Assembly (NCBI RefSeq): GCF_007859675.1
Contig: NZ_CP042305.1
Location: forward strand, 1,674,001-1,738,000
Source of the DNA: Humibacter ginsenosidimutans
GTDB taxonomy: Bacteria > Actinomycetota > Actinomycetes > Actinomycetales > Microbacteriaceae
Length of the DNA: 64,000 bases
Direction: 5' to 3'
Below the pieces are notes generated by a model, which saw only the letters and a program-made list of their open reading frames with translations, searched no databases and was not told the origin of the DNA. Position numbers and translations under genes: made by a program. This document shows, one piece after another, positions 50,149 to 58,401 of the stretch. The first letter of the stretch is position 1, and every line of letters begins with the position of its first letter.

Positions 50149-51198
50149 TCAGCCGAGGCCCGCCCTCAACTCGTCGAACACGGCGGATGCGTCGTCCAGC
50201 AGCGCCAGCCTGCTGGCCTGCCCGAGCCACAGCGACTGCAGCTCGCCCTTGCCCTGCGCGCCCGCCGCCGCACGGAACCGCCCGGTGAGCCAGTTCTGCG
50301 CGGGGAACGGCGCGATGGCATCCGCGCGTTCGAGCGTCTCGATCGCTCGATTCGAGGCTCCTCTGGCCAGCCGACCGCTCATCGCCCTGGTGAGCACGCT
50401 GCGATGCGCGGGGGTCTCGGCGATGGCCGCGCGATGCGCGTCGTTCGCCGCCGACTGCCTGGTGCGCAAGAAGGCGGTGCCCACCTGAACACCGTCGGCT
50501 CCGAGCGCGAGCGCTGCGGCGACCCCACGACGGTCGGCCACACCGCCGGCCGCGATCACGGGGATGTCGACGACGTCGCGCACCTGGGGAACGAGCGCGA
50601 ACGTGCCGACGAGGGAGTGATCGGCCGGTTCGAGGAACGAGACCCGGTGGCCTGCGGCCTCTGCGCCGGTCGCGACGACCGCGTCCACGCCTCCCTCGGC
50701 GAGCACGCGTGCCTCATCGACCGTGGTGGCGGTGCCGACCACGCGGATGCCGCGCTCGTGCGCCGCTTGCACCACCGCGGCATCCGGCACACCGAACACC
50801 ACGCTCAGGACCGCCGGCCGTGCGTCGAGCACGGCCTGCAGCTGCTCGTCGAACGACGGGAGAAATCGCTCGGGTCGCGTGGGCGGCTCGATGCCGACCT
50901 CGGCGAACAGCGGACCCGTCGCCTCGAGAGCCCTGGCGTACTCCGCATCGCTCGGGTCGCGCTCTGTGCCGGTCGGCAGCCACAGGTTGACGGCGAACGG
51001 GCGCGCGGTCGCCGCACGCAGGGCATCCACGGTGCTGCGGATGCGCTCGGCGTCGTAGCCGTAGAGCCCGTACGAACCGAGGCCGCCGCGCTCGCTGACC
51101 GTAGCAGTCAGTTCGACCGAGGAGAGCCCGCCGAACGGCGCGAGCACGATGGGCGTGTCGATGCCGAGCATCGCGGTCAGTTCGTTCACGGTCTCCAT
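50149..51198 (-). CDS. Nitronate monooxygenase-family flavoprotein
   Basis: The 349-residue protein is an FMN TIM barrel: DTPIVLAPFGGLSSVELTATVSERGGLGSYG (split about 14-44), VLSVVFGVPD, VVATGAEAAGHR (about 178-189), IPVIAAGGVADRRGVAAALALGADGVQVGTAFL (split about 220-252), the 2-nitropropane dioxygenase signature. It should oxidise alkyl nitronates such as propionate 3-nitronate for detoxification. It ends 7 bases from the GT87 stop (convergent). Upstream lies a strong nested hairpin. Confidence 0.85.
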   Translation of the reverse strand: METVNELTAMLGIDTPIVLAPFGGLSSVELTATVSERGGLGSYGLYGYDAERIRSTVDALRAATARPFAVNLWLPTGTERDPSDAEYARALEATGPLFAEVGIEPPTRPERFLPSFDEQLQAVLDARPAVLSVVFGVPDAAVVQAAHERGIRVVGTATTVDEARVLAEGGVDAVVATGAEAAGHRVSFLEPADHSLVGTFALVPQVRDVVDIPVIAAGGVADRRGVAAALALGADGVQVGTAFLRTRQSAANDAHRAAIAETPAHRSVLTRAMSGRLARGASNRAIETLERADAIAPFPAQNWLTGRFRAAAGAQGKGELQSLWLGQASRLALLDDASAVFDELRAGLG

Positions 51199-51225
51199 CC
51201 CAGCACACGCGGTTTCAGGTCGAGA

Positions 51226-51291
51226 GCGCCGCTCGCCCGTCGAAGGGCTCGGGTAGCCGTTCGACGCTGAAGGAGAGAGGGCGAGCGGCGC
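51226..51291. repeat. Nested palindrome in the divergent gap before the NMO gene
   Basis: A perfect 13-bp inverted repeat (GCGCCGCTCGCCC at 51226-51238 and its complement at 51279-51291) encloses a second stem TCGAA-G-GGCT/AGCC-G-TTCGA (51240-51264). It lies upstream of both flanking genes, so it is no simple terminator. A small RNA, a 5' leader of the NMO gene or a mobile palindrome are options. The rest of the gap 51199-51438 holds one shared motif (51367) and no gene. Confidence 0.5.
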
Positions 51292-51366
51292 CCGGCATCA
51301 TCGGCGTTGCGCGAGGCGCACCGACGCCGCCGTCGCGCACTGCATCTGATAAAAAGGAATCTACTC

Positions 51367-51377
51367 CGTTTAATGAC
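51367..51377 (+). promoter_or_regulatory. Shared CGTTTAATGAC motif upstream of the gene at 51439
   Basis: The 11-mer lies 61 bases before the start codon. Its reverse complement stands at 53047-53057 directly upstream of the globin gene. It may be a common operator for the Fe-S-type regulator encoded in between. Confidence 0.4.
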
Positions 51378-51438
51378 GACGGGTGCACACCGCACGACGG
51401 CGGCGCCACGTCGTTTGCTCATGTAAGGCAGGCAGGCA

Positions 51439-51873
51439 GTGACTCCCGCACTCGCGATGCAGATCGCCATCTCGTTCGTCTGGCTCGGACTCGTGCTCGG
51501 CATCTCGTTCCTCGAGGCGCCGATCAAGTTCCGCGCCCCCGGCGTGACGGTGGAGATCGGCGTCGGCATCGGCCGGCTCGTGTTCCGCACGCTCAACGCC
51601 ATCGAGGGCGTGCTCGCGATCGCAGTGATCATCGTCGTCGCCGTGCAGGGCGCGGCCATGAGCCCGCTCGCCCTCGGACTCGCCATCGCGTTGATCATCG
51701 TGCTCGCGGCAGGAGCGCTCGTGCTGCGACCGCTCATGGACCGCCGCGTGCGCGACGGCCGCACCGCCGACCGGATGCCCCGCCACAGCATGCACTTCTT
51801 CTACGTGGCCCTCGAGGTCGTCAAGGTCGCCCTGCTGGTGTGGATCGGCGTGCTCGGGCTCACCCTCGCGTAG
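51439..51873 (+). CDS. Four-helix membrane protein, unknown function
   Basis: The 144-residue protein (GTG start) has four hydrophobic helices: about 4-24, 48-70, 72-94 and 122-142. Charged loops include EAPIKFRAPGVTVEIGVGIGRLVFR and RPLMDRRVRDGRTADRMPRHSMH. Helix 1 carries IAISFVWLGLVLGISFLEAP, a form seen in small bacterial membrane proteins of unknown role. It converges with the regulator gene at 51895 and shares an upstream motif with the globin gene, so it may belong to the same redox or NO response; that is inference. RBS is weak (AGGCAGG). Confidence 0.65.
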   Translation: MTPALAMQIAISFVWLGLVLGISFLEAPIKFRAPGVTVEIGVGIGRLVFRTLNAIEGVLAIAVIIVVAVQGAAMSPLALGLAIALIIVLAAGALVLRPLMDRRVRDGRTADRMPRHSMHFFYVALEVVKVALLVWIGVLGLTLA

Positions 51874-51894
51874 CGCCCCAGGCTCGCGCAGCCC

Positions 51895-52569
51895 TCACGC
51901 TCGCCCGGGCAGCGTCACCACGCAGAGCTCCGGCTCCACGAACGGGTGGAGCCTCTGAGCACCCTTCCCATCGGGCTCGTCGCCGAGCATCCGCGCGATG
52001 AGGCCTCTGTGCACGGCGCACACCACGTCGGGACGGTCTCGTGCCGCCGTGCGGAACGGGCACGCCCGCATGAGGATCTCCCCGTCGCCGACCTCCGGCT
52101 CGAAGCCGAGGGAGTCGAGAACCCCGACCAGCTCGTCCACGGGGTCGGCGGGCACGGACCGCGCCGACGCCGATTCCTCCTCGACGATCTCGTCGGCCCA
52201 GCGCTCGCCGGCGTGCACAGCAGCCGACTTTCCCGGTGCGACCTCGTCGGTCACGGAGTCCGAGAGCGCACGGGCGAGCACCTCGATGAGCTGCTCCCTG
52301 GCATCCGCCTCACGCAGGCTCGCGCTCAGCGCGTAGACCATGCGCGGCCGGCCCGGCCGGTTCTCGCGTGCCGCCCGGCGTTGCACCAGGCCCGCCGCTT
52401 CCAGCTGGTCGAGGTGGAAGCGCGCGGTCGTCACGTGCACGTCGAGCGCTGTGGCCACGGCCTGGGCGTCGAGGGGATGCCGCGCCGCCGCGAGCACGTC
52501 GAGCGTGCGTCGACGTGCCGTCGGCTGCAGTGCGGCGGCCTCCGCGGAGGCGATGGGCTGCTCGGTCAT
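51895..52569 (-). CDS. ArsR/SufR-like regulator with C-terminal Cys cluster
   Basis: The 224-residue protein has an N-terminal winged helix (TARRRTLDVLAAARHPLDAQAVATALDVHVTTARFHLDQLEAAGLVQ, within 17-63). The C-terminal part has Cys 170, Cys 184, His 187 and Cys 216 (RACPFRTAARDRPDVVCAVHRGL region), a spacing like that of SufR-type regulators, which hold an Fe-S cluster. It overlaps the globin stop by four bases and is cotranscribed with it. A redox, iron or nitric-oxide sensor controlling the globin operon is inferred. Whether the cluster is present cannot be seen. Confidence 0.75.
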   Translation of the reverse strand: MTEQPIASAEAAALQPTARRRTLDVLAAARHPLDAQAVATALDVHVTTARFHLDQLEAAGLVQRRAARENRPGRPRMVYALSASLREADAREQLIEVLARALSDSVTDEVAPGKSAAVHAGERWADEIVEEESASARSVPADPVDELVGVLDSLGFEPEVGDGEILMRACPFRTAARDRPDVVCAVHRGLIARMLGDEPDGKGAQRLHPFVEPELCVVTLPGRA

Positions 52570-53033
52570 CCCTGCACCATCTCATGCGGCGGTGCACCGC
52601 GCTGTCCGATCGACTCGAATCGGCTGCCGGAGCGCCCTTGCAGCCTGCGCTGGATCGATCCTGCGATGAGCCGCGCCTGTTCTTTGGCCCGGTCGGCGGC
52701 CTCGCCCGCGTAGAGGTCGTCGACCGTCGCGGTCCACAACTCGAGCCAGCGTTCGAAGTGGCGCGCGTCCAGCGGATGCCGCGCGTGCAGCACGTAGTGC
52801 AGCTGCAGCGCGTTGCGGTGATACAGCCCCGCGTTGAAGAGCGCGGTCTGCCAGAAGTCGGCCATGATCGGCAGGTGGTGGTCGAGGTCCATGTGCGCGA
52901 CGTCGGTGAAGATCGGGCCGAGCAGCGGATCGTCGAAGGCGCGCGTGTAGAACGTGGTCACAAGAGTGATCACGTCGTCACGGGTGGCCAGATCGCGCTG
53001 CTGCGGATCGTGACGCAGGTCGGTCGTCGTCAC
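52566..53033 (-). CDS. Group III-like truncated hemoglobin
   Basis: The 155-residue protein has the short globin pattern: VITLVTTFYTRAFDDPLLGPIFTDVAHMDLDHHLPIMADFWQTALF (within residues 21-66), GLYHRNALQLHYVL (about 69-82), HPLDARHFERWLELWTATVDDLYAGE (about 86-111). The DPLLGPIF and HFxRWLxLW boxes are typical of group III truncated globins. Such proteins bind O2, NO or redox partners; function in this group is not well defined. It is the first gene of an operon with the Cys-cluster regulator. The shared motif at 53047 lies 13 bases upstream of its start. Confidence 0.85.
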   Translation of the reverse strand: MTTTDLRHDPQQRDLATRDDVITLVTTFYTRAFDDPLLGPIFTDVAHMDLDHHLPIMADFWQTALFNAGLYHRNALQLHYVLHARHPLDARHFERWLELWTATVDDLYAGEAADRAKEQARLIAGSIQRRLQGRSGSRFESIGQRGAPPHEMVQG

Positions 53034-53046
53034 CCATCAAGGGTAA

Positions 53047-53057
53047 GTCATTAAACG
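53047..53057 (-). promoter_or_regulatory. Shared CGTTTAATGAC motif upstream of the globin gene
   Basis: On the minus strand it reads CGTTTAATGAC, identical to 51367-51377, and ends 13 bases from the globin ATG. Confidence 0.4.
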
Positions 53058-53135
53058 CATCCCCCTGCTCTTTATTCGCGCGGGTGGCGTGCCTCAGTGC
53101 CGTCGCCCCTGCCGGGCCGTAGTCAGAGCCGCTGA

Positions 53136-53150
53136 CGGTGCTGGGCACCG
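53136..53150. terminator. Hairpin downstream of the ROK repressor gene
   Basis: CGGTGC-TGG-GCACCG forms a perfect 6-bp stem 56 bases beyond the ROK stop codon. The gap 53058-53205 shows no gene. The call is weak because the distance is long and no T-tract follows. Confidence 0.3.
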
Positions 53151-53205
53151 GGGCGCGGCATCGGCTCGGGTGCCGGTGAACGCTTAGGACTCCGCCTCGA
53201 CTCGC

Positions 53206-54408
53206 TCACACGGGCGCATCCACGCGATCGAGGAGCGCGCTGCGCTGCAGGCGTCGGGCGAGCGACATCGCGCCCGCCAGCACCGGGGACTCGCTCAACG
53301 CCCCGAGCAGAACGGGCACGGGTCGCATCGACTGCTCGGCCACGCAGTCGGCCACGCGCGAGCTGAGCACGTCGCCTCCCGCGAAGGCGAAGCGGCCGGA
53401 GAGCACGACGATGTCGGGGTCGAGCACGACGACCATGGCGCTGATGCCTTTCGCATAGCGTTCGGCGACCGCCGTGAGGAAGTCGTCGTGGGCATCCTCG
53501 TTCGCTGCCGCGGTCTCGAGCATCTGCACGGGCGTCCCCGTGAGCCCGCTCATCGTGCCGAGCGCGGTCACCGCCTCGCCGCCCGCCCACACCTGGAAGC
53601 CGCCCTTCGGGTCGTCGCTCGAGGTCGCCGTGGCTCCGGCCACCGGCAGGTAGGCGAGCTCGCCCGCACCGCCCGTCGCGCCGCGGTGGATCCTGCCGTC
53701 GATGACCCCCGCAGCACCCACGCCGTAGTCCGCCCAGAACAGAGCGGTGGTCGCGGCGCCGACAGCCACACCCTCCGCGTGTTCGGCGAGCGCGACGAGG
53801 TTGACGTCGTTCTCCACCGCGACCCCCGACCCGAACTCGTGGCGGAGCCGCCGGAGCAGTCCTGGACGATCAAGGCCTTTGATCCTCGAGGAGAGGTGCC
53901 CGCTTTCGTGCACGAGGTCGGCACGAGGATCGTATGCACCAGACACCGCGACGACCATCACGTGTTCCGCACCGTCGGCCAGAGGCAGGTCGCGGGTCAG
54001 CGGGCCGTAGATCTCCTTCAGCACAGCGACCACGTCGCGCCCGCCCGGATGGACGCGCACCTCGGGCGTGGAGATGCCACCCGTCGTCACGGCGATCCCG
54101 CGCACGTCGTCGTCTCCGACGTCGACGACCACGACCGAACCCACGGAGGGGTCGATCTCGAAGACGGCTGCCGCCGGACCGGGACGTCCCGTCCGCGATC
54201 CACTGACCCGGACCAGGCCGAGTTCGGCCAACCGGGCGAGGCTCTGCCCGACCGTCGGCTTCGACAGTCTGCTCGCGGCGCCCAGCTCGGCCTTCGAGAG
54301 CCGACCACGATCGAAGAGCAGTCCGAGCATCATGCGATCGTTGAAGGATCGCAGCAGACTCGGTCTCCCCACCAGGTGTGCGGGGATAGAGGCATCCTCA
54401 GACTTCAC
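53206..54408 (-). CDS. ROK-family transcriptional repressor
   Basis: The 400-residue protein has an N-terminal winged helix (LLRSFNDRMMLGLLFDRGRLSKAELGAASRLSKPTVGQSLARLAELGLV, within 18-67). The ROK domain follows: GSVVVVDVGDDDVRG (ATP-binding strand, about 89-103), VENDVNLVALAEHAEG (about 199-214) and RGATGGAGELAYLPV (about 242-256), the ROK signature region. The classical CxCGxxGC zinc motif of ROK proteins is missing, which is common in divergent actinobacterial members. It probably senses a sugar, but no sugar operon is adjacent. It lies 48 bases from the end of the ABC operon. Confidence 0.8.
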   Translation of the reverse strand: MKSEDASIPAHLVGRPSLLRSFNDRMMLGLLFDRGRLSKAELGAASRLSKPTVGQSLARLAELGLVRVSGSRTGRPGPAAAVFEIDPSVGSVVVVDVGDDDVRGIAVTTGGISTPEVRVHPGGRDVVAVLKEIYGPLTRDLPLADGAEHVMVVAVSGAYDPRADLVHESGHLSSRIKGLDRPGLLRRLRHEFGSGVAVENDVNLVALAEHAEGVAVGAATTALFWADYGVGAAGVIDGRIHRGATGGAGELAYLPVAGATATSSDDPKGGFQVWAGGEAVTALGTMSGLTGTPVQMLETAAANEDAHDDFLTAVAERYAKGISAMVVVLDPDIVVLSGRFAFAGGDVLSSRVADCVAEQSMRPVPVLLGALSESPVLAGAMSLARRLQRSALLDRVDAPV

Positions 54409-54456
54409 GACTTCTTCTTACACGCCCGACGTGCTCGCCGCGAAACGCAGGAGCGC

Positions 54457-55224
54457 TCACGCCGCGGTGACGTGCCCGTCGTGCATCTGCAGCACGCGGT
54501 CGGCCTTCGCCACCACGACCGGGTCGTGCGTCGTCACCAGCACCGCGACGCCGCGCGATCGTGCCAGGTCGTGCAGCACGTCGGTGATGACGGATGCCGT
54601 CGCCGAGTCGAGCGATCCCGTCGGCTCGTCCGCGAGCAAGAGCCTTCCCGGACGTACGAGCGCGCGCGCCACGGCGACCCGCTGCTGCTGGCCACCCGAG
54701 AGCTCCGGCGGACGCTGCCTGGTGTGCTTGCCGAGGCCGACCGCCTCGAGCGCGGCGGTGACGGCCGCGTCGCGGGTGCGGGCATCCGCCTCGTCGAGGC
54801 GCAATGGCACCTCCACATTCTCGGCTGCGGTCAGCGCGTCGAGCAGGCCGAACTCCTGCGGGATCACGGAAAGCTCCGTGCGACGCAGGTCGACGAGGCG
54901 CGCTTCTGTCGACGCCTCGACGTCCACGTCGAGCACACGCACCGAGCCTTCGGAGGGTCGGGTGAGACCGGAGATCAGGGAGAGCAGCGTGGTCTTTCCC
55001 GCTCCCGAACGGCCGCGGATCACGACGAATTCGCCCGGCAGCACGTCGAGGTCGATCTGGCGGCACGCCTCGACGGTCTCGCCGCCGCTGACGAATCGTC
55101 GTGTCAGGCCGCGCGCCTGGATCACGGACGCCTCTCCCGCCGGACCCGAAGCGCGCGTCTCTCCCACCGGTTGAGGAGCACGCGAAGCGCGCGTCTCGAA
55201 ACCCTCCGCCTCCGCGTCAGTCAT
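54457..55224 (-). CDS. ABC transporter ATPase (LolD/MacB-like)
   Basis: The 255-residue protein has a 33-residue variable head, Walker A GRSGAGKTT (about 71-79), Q-loop in VIPQEFGLLDALTAAENVEVPL, signature LSGGQQQRVAVARAL (about 163-177), Walker B LLLADEPTGSLD and the H-loop VTTHDPVV. It pairs with FtsX-like permeases encoded upstream in the same operon. The ATG at 55224 has AAGGAGG before it and overlaps the stop of the other ATPase gene by eight bases. Substrate is unknown; this group handles lipids, peptides or lipoproteins. It is the last gene of the operon. Confidence 0.9.
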   Translation of the reverse strand: MTDAEAEGFETRASRAPQPVGETRASGPAGEASVIQARGLTRRFVSGGETVEACRQIDLDVLPGEFVVIRGRSGAGKTTLLSLISGLTRPSEGSVRVLDVDVEASTEARLVDLRRTELSVIPQEFGLLDALTAAENVEVPLRLDEADARTRDAAVTAALEAVGLGKHTRQRPPELSGGQQQRVAVARALVRPGRLLLADEPTGSLDSATASVITDVLHDLARSRGVAVLVTTHDPVVVAKADRVLQMHDGHVTAA

Positions 55225-56206
55225 CGTCACCCTCCTTCGGCTCCGGCTTCTGCCGGGGCTCCGGCCGTCCCTCCGCCGTCGGCGCGGGCTGCCGCGGCGT
55301 CTCAGGGAACACACCGACGTGGTCTTCCAGCAGCTCGAGCCGTGCACGATCGCGGATCTGCAGCGCCGCGAGGTACTCCGTCGGCAGCTGCATGCGCCCC
55401 ACGGAGTCGACGACCGTGAACTCCCGGTGCACCCCACTGCCGCTCAGGATGTCGTGGTGATCGCGGAACACCTCGCTCGAGATGCGGCCGTCGCGAATCT
55501 GGATGGTCCGCCCCACATGCTCAGACACGGTCGCGTCGTGCGTGACGATGAGCGTCGTCGTGCCGAGCTCGTGATTCACCAGCCGCATCATCTCCAGCAC
55601 CTCAGCGCTGGTCGCGTCGTCGAGCTCACCGGTCGGCTCGTCTGCCAGCAGCACCTCGGGCTCGTTGACCAGTCCCACCGCGATGGCGGCGCGTTGCCGC
55701 TGCCCGCCGGAGATCTCCCCTGGCAGCCGGCCCAGCACATCCCCGATTCCCATCAGCTCGACGAGCTGGGCCGCCGTGGTCGATCGGGCGCCGGCAGGAC
55801 GACGGCCCGAGCCCAGCGACCTCGCGAGCGTCAGGTTGTCTTCGATGCTCAGGTAGGGCACCAGGTTGCGCTCGGTGTTCTGCCACACGAAGCCCACCAC
55901 CCGGCGCCGGTAGTGCAGCCGCTGCGCGCGGGTCAGCGCCTGCACGGGCATCCCAGCGACCACGGCCGTTCCCGCCGTCGGTCGGTCGTGGGCCGAGAGG
56001 ATGCCCAGCAAGGTCGACTTGCCCGACCCCGACGCCCCGACGATGGCCACGAGTTCGCCCGACGCGATGTCGAGGTCGAGTCCCTGCAGCGCCTGCACCT
56101 CGATGCCCTTCGCCGCGTAGATGCGCACGAGGCCACGGCACGCGATGGCCGAGTCTCTCTGCGGTTGCGGCTGCGCCTCCGCGACAGCCGTGGGTTGCGG
56201 ATTCAC
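55217..56206 (-). CDS. ABC transporter ATPase with C-terminal AbrB-like domain
   Basis: The 329-residue protein starts at GTG behind GGAGG. Walker A is GASGSGKST (about 57-65), signature ISGGQRQRAAIAVGL (about 165-179), Walker B VLLADEPTGELD (about 185-196), H-loop VTHDATV. After the ATPase (residue 245) comes an extra domain: EFTVVDSVGRMQLPTEYLAAL and RDRARLELLEDHVGVFP (about 262-301), with the strand pattern of AbrB/MazE swapped-hairpin proteins, and then a Pro/Glu tail. The extra domain may set dimerisation or bind DNA. It overlaps the permease gene by four bases. Confidence 0.85.
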   Translation of the reverse strand: MNPQPTAVAEAQPQPQRDSAIACRGLVRIYAAKGIEVQALQGLDLDIASGELVAIVGASGSGKSTLLGILSAHDRPTAGTAVVAGMPVQALTRAQRLHYRRRVVGFVWQNTERNLVPYLSIEDNLTLARSLGSGRRPAGARSTTAAQLVELMGIGDVLGRLPGEISGGQRQRAAIAVGLVNEPEVLLADEPTGELDDATSAEVLEMMRLVNHELGTTTLIVTHDATVSEHVGRTIQIRDGRISSEVFRDHHDILSGSGVHREFTVVDSVGRMQLPTEYLAALQIRDRARLELLEDHVGVFPETPRQPAPTAEGRPEPRQKPEPKEGDDD

Positions 56207-58401
56207 GAGGACCTCCTCGATTCTCGTGCGATGGCGCGGGAGTCCGCACCGATCGCGATGAAGCACACGGCGAGCGCGAGCACCAGGATGCCGCAGCCCA
56301 CCACCCAGACCAGCGGCCAGGAGACCGCCATCGAGATCGTCATCGTGCCGCCGGAGCTGCCCGGGCCGCTGCTCACCGGCAGCGGCGGGAACGCGCCGAC
56401 GACGGGCATCCCGCAGAGCAGGCCGATCGCCACACCGACCGCGACGCTGATGACGACGGCTGGCACGACGCCCCACGCCGACACCCTTGTCGACTGGGAG
56501 CGCGAGAAGCCGAGCACATGCAGAATTCCGCCGCGACGTCGACGGGCTACCGTGCCCGCGACGGAGGACACGGCGAAGGCGGCCGCGGAGAACAGCGAGC
56601 AGAGCACGATCCCGGCGACCACGTACGCGACGAGGCCCGGAACGAGCACTGCGGGACCGGTTCCGCCGCCGGCATGGGTCGCGGCCGTGCCGACACTGGT
56701 CTCCATCACCATGATCAGCACGCCGGCCGCTGTCGCGGTCAGGGCTGCGGTGACGAGCCAGGCGACGCCGGAGCTGCGCGTCGCCTCCAGCACCCCGACG
56801 AACGCTGCTGCCCGGCCGCGGCCGCGAAGCATCCGCCCCACCCCCCGCAGCAGCAGCGGATAGCCGCGCAGCACGATGACCGCGCCCGCGAGCCCCGCCA
56901 ACAGCACGAGAGCCACGCTCAACGGATCGGGGTTGCCCGATGCCTGCGCCTCCGAGGCCGCTTCGCCCGTCACCGTGACGAACGCGGCGGCAGCGAGCAC
57001 CACGAGGAACACCTCGCCGATCCAGCGCTGCCGGGCGGTCGCCGCTCTGACGCCGTCGGACAGGCCCTCGCCGATGAGCACGAACAATGCGGCCGCGACG
57101 ATCGGAGCCAACACGCAGACCAGCAGCGTGACCACCTCGCGCACGCCGACCGGTGTGCTTCCGGGAGGTCGGACGGCGAGCAGGATGCCCGCCGCCGCCC
57201 CGACCACAGCGCCAGGCAGGACGGCCCAGGCGAGCTCCCCCGCCGAGCCGGCCGCGAGCCCGGCGACCGTCGCCCCCCGCACCCGCATCAGCTCGCGCAC
57301 CGGCCGTCTGGTGCGAACGAGCAGGCTGACGGTCGTGAGCAGCACGAGCAGTCCGACGCCGAGCGCGGCGACGGCCGCCAGCGCCATGATCGCGGCGGAG
57401 GACTGCCTGGTCGCCTGGAACGACTGCAGGATGTTCGGCAGCAGGCTCGCGAACTGCAGCACGTGAGCGTCGTCGGTGCCGTCCTCGACCACGCGCGGGT
57501 TGGCGAGGAACGAGGTCAGACCGTCCTGCAGCGCCTGCAGTCCGGCGAGGGAGACCCGCGAGCCGTCCACGTTGTACCAAGCGGTGACGTCGACACCGCC
57601 GATGCGGGGCGCGAGCGTCGTCCAGCCCGCCGCCGCCACCCAGCCGACCGAGCCGTAGACCGGGTTGCCGCCGGAGTTGTAGGTGAACTCGGTCTTCGTC
57701 CTGATCGGCTTGAGCTGCCAGAAGCCACTGTCGGTCTGCTTCGGTTCGATCGTTCCGACCAGCTGCAGCACGCAATACCCGACGGTGTGCCTGGATGCGC
57801 CGCAGTCGCCGTTGATAGAAAGGGAGCGGGACTCCCCCACCCGCCAGCCGAGCCGCTTCGCCGTGGCCACGGTCAGGACGGTGGGGATCGGAGTGCCTGC
57901 GACCCACGCGCGGGGCCAGTGCCCCGACACCAGCGTCGCGTCCTTCTGCAGCTGCGGATACGCCTCGAGCTGCATCACCTCGATGCCGCCGGGAGAGCCC
58001 TTGGCCGGCCCGAGGCCGAAGCCAGGCATCCCGGCCGTGCCCTCGCTGCCCGCCGGCCCGGCGACGCCCGCGTAGCGGCCCGGAGTCGTCGCCTCCCGCA
58101 ACGCGGAGGGCATCGACGCCCGCGTCGTCGCGAGCGCGTCGGGCATGGCGTTCCAGGTCGGCTCGACGGTGAAGCCGCTGGTCACATAGGGGCCCGTCTC
58201 GTGGTCGGCCTCGACCGAGGCGATGAGGTCGCGGGCCGAGGGCGAGGATACCGTCACCGTGTCGCGCAGCGACGAGTCGAGCATCCCCTCGCTCAGTCTC
58301 GGTGCGCCGACGGCGACCATCGTGAGCACCGCCACGAGCAGGCCGAGCACCGTGAGTCGCCCCGCCTGGTCCGCGAGGGAGCGCCGCCGCAGCCGGTTCA
58401 T
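56203..58401 (-). CDS. FtsX-like ABC permease 1
   Basis: The 732-residue protein has one N-terminal membrane helix (about 16-34), a large extracytoplasmic domain (about 40-345), and then about nine helices in two groups with a typical FtsX segment (SVAGTVARRRRGGILHVLGFSRSQSTRVSAWG, split about 610-645). Such permeases transmit ATPase movement to the extracytoplasmic domain, moving lipids or signals. It overlaps the second permease gene upstream and the ATPase gene downstream by four bases each, so the four genes form one complex. The substrate is unknown. Confidence 0.85.
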   Translation of the reverse strand: MNRLRRRSLADQAGRLTVLGLLVAVLTMVAVGAPRLSEGMLDSSLRDTVTVSSPSARDLIASVEADHETGPYVTSGFTVEPTWNAMPDALATTRASMPSALREATTPGRYAGVAGPAGSEGTAGMPGFGLGPAKGSPGGIEVMQLEAYPQLQKDATLVSGHWPRAWVAGTPIPTVLTVATAKRLGWRVGESRSLSINGDCGASRHTVGYCVLQLVGTIEPKQTDSGFWQLKPIRTKTEFTYNSGGNPVYGSVGWVAAAGWTTLAPRIGGVDVTAWYNVDGSRVSLAGLQALQDGLTSFLANPRVVEDGTDDAHVLQFASLLPNILQSFQATRQSSAAIMALAAVAALGVGLLVLLTTVSLLVRTRRPVRELMRVRGATVAGLAAGSAGELAWAVLPGAVVGAAAGILLAVRPPGSTPVGVREVVTLLVCVLAPIVAAALFVLIGEGLSDGVRAATARQRWIGEVFLVVLAAAAFVTVTGEAASEAQASGNPDPLSVALVLLAGLAGAVIVLRGYPLLLRGVGRMLRGRGRAAAFVGVLEATRSSGVAWLVTAALTATAAGVLIMVMETSVGTAATHAGGGTGPAVLVPGLVAYVVAGIVLCSLFSAAAFAVSSVAGTVARRRRGGILHVLGFSRSQSTRVSAWGVVPAVVISVAVGVAIGLLCGMPVVGAFPPLPVSSGPGSSGGTMTISMAVSWPLVWVVGCGILVLALAVCFIAIGADSRAIARESRRSS

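Noticed and set aside
55217..57907. 896-codon minus-strand open frame joining permease and ATPase regions
   Set aside because: Only the part from 56206 is the ATPase. The upstream part is out of frame with the FtsX permease, which has proper membrane helices in its own frame.
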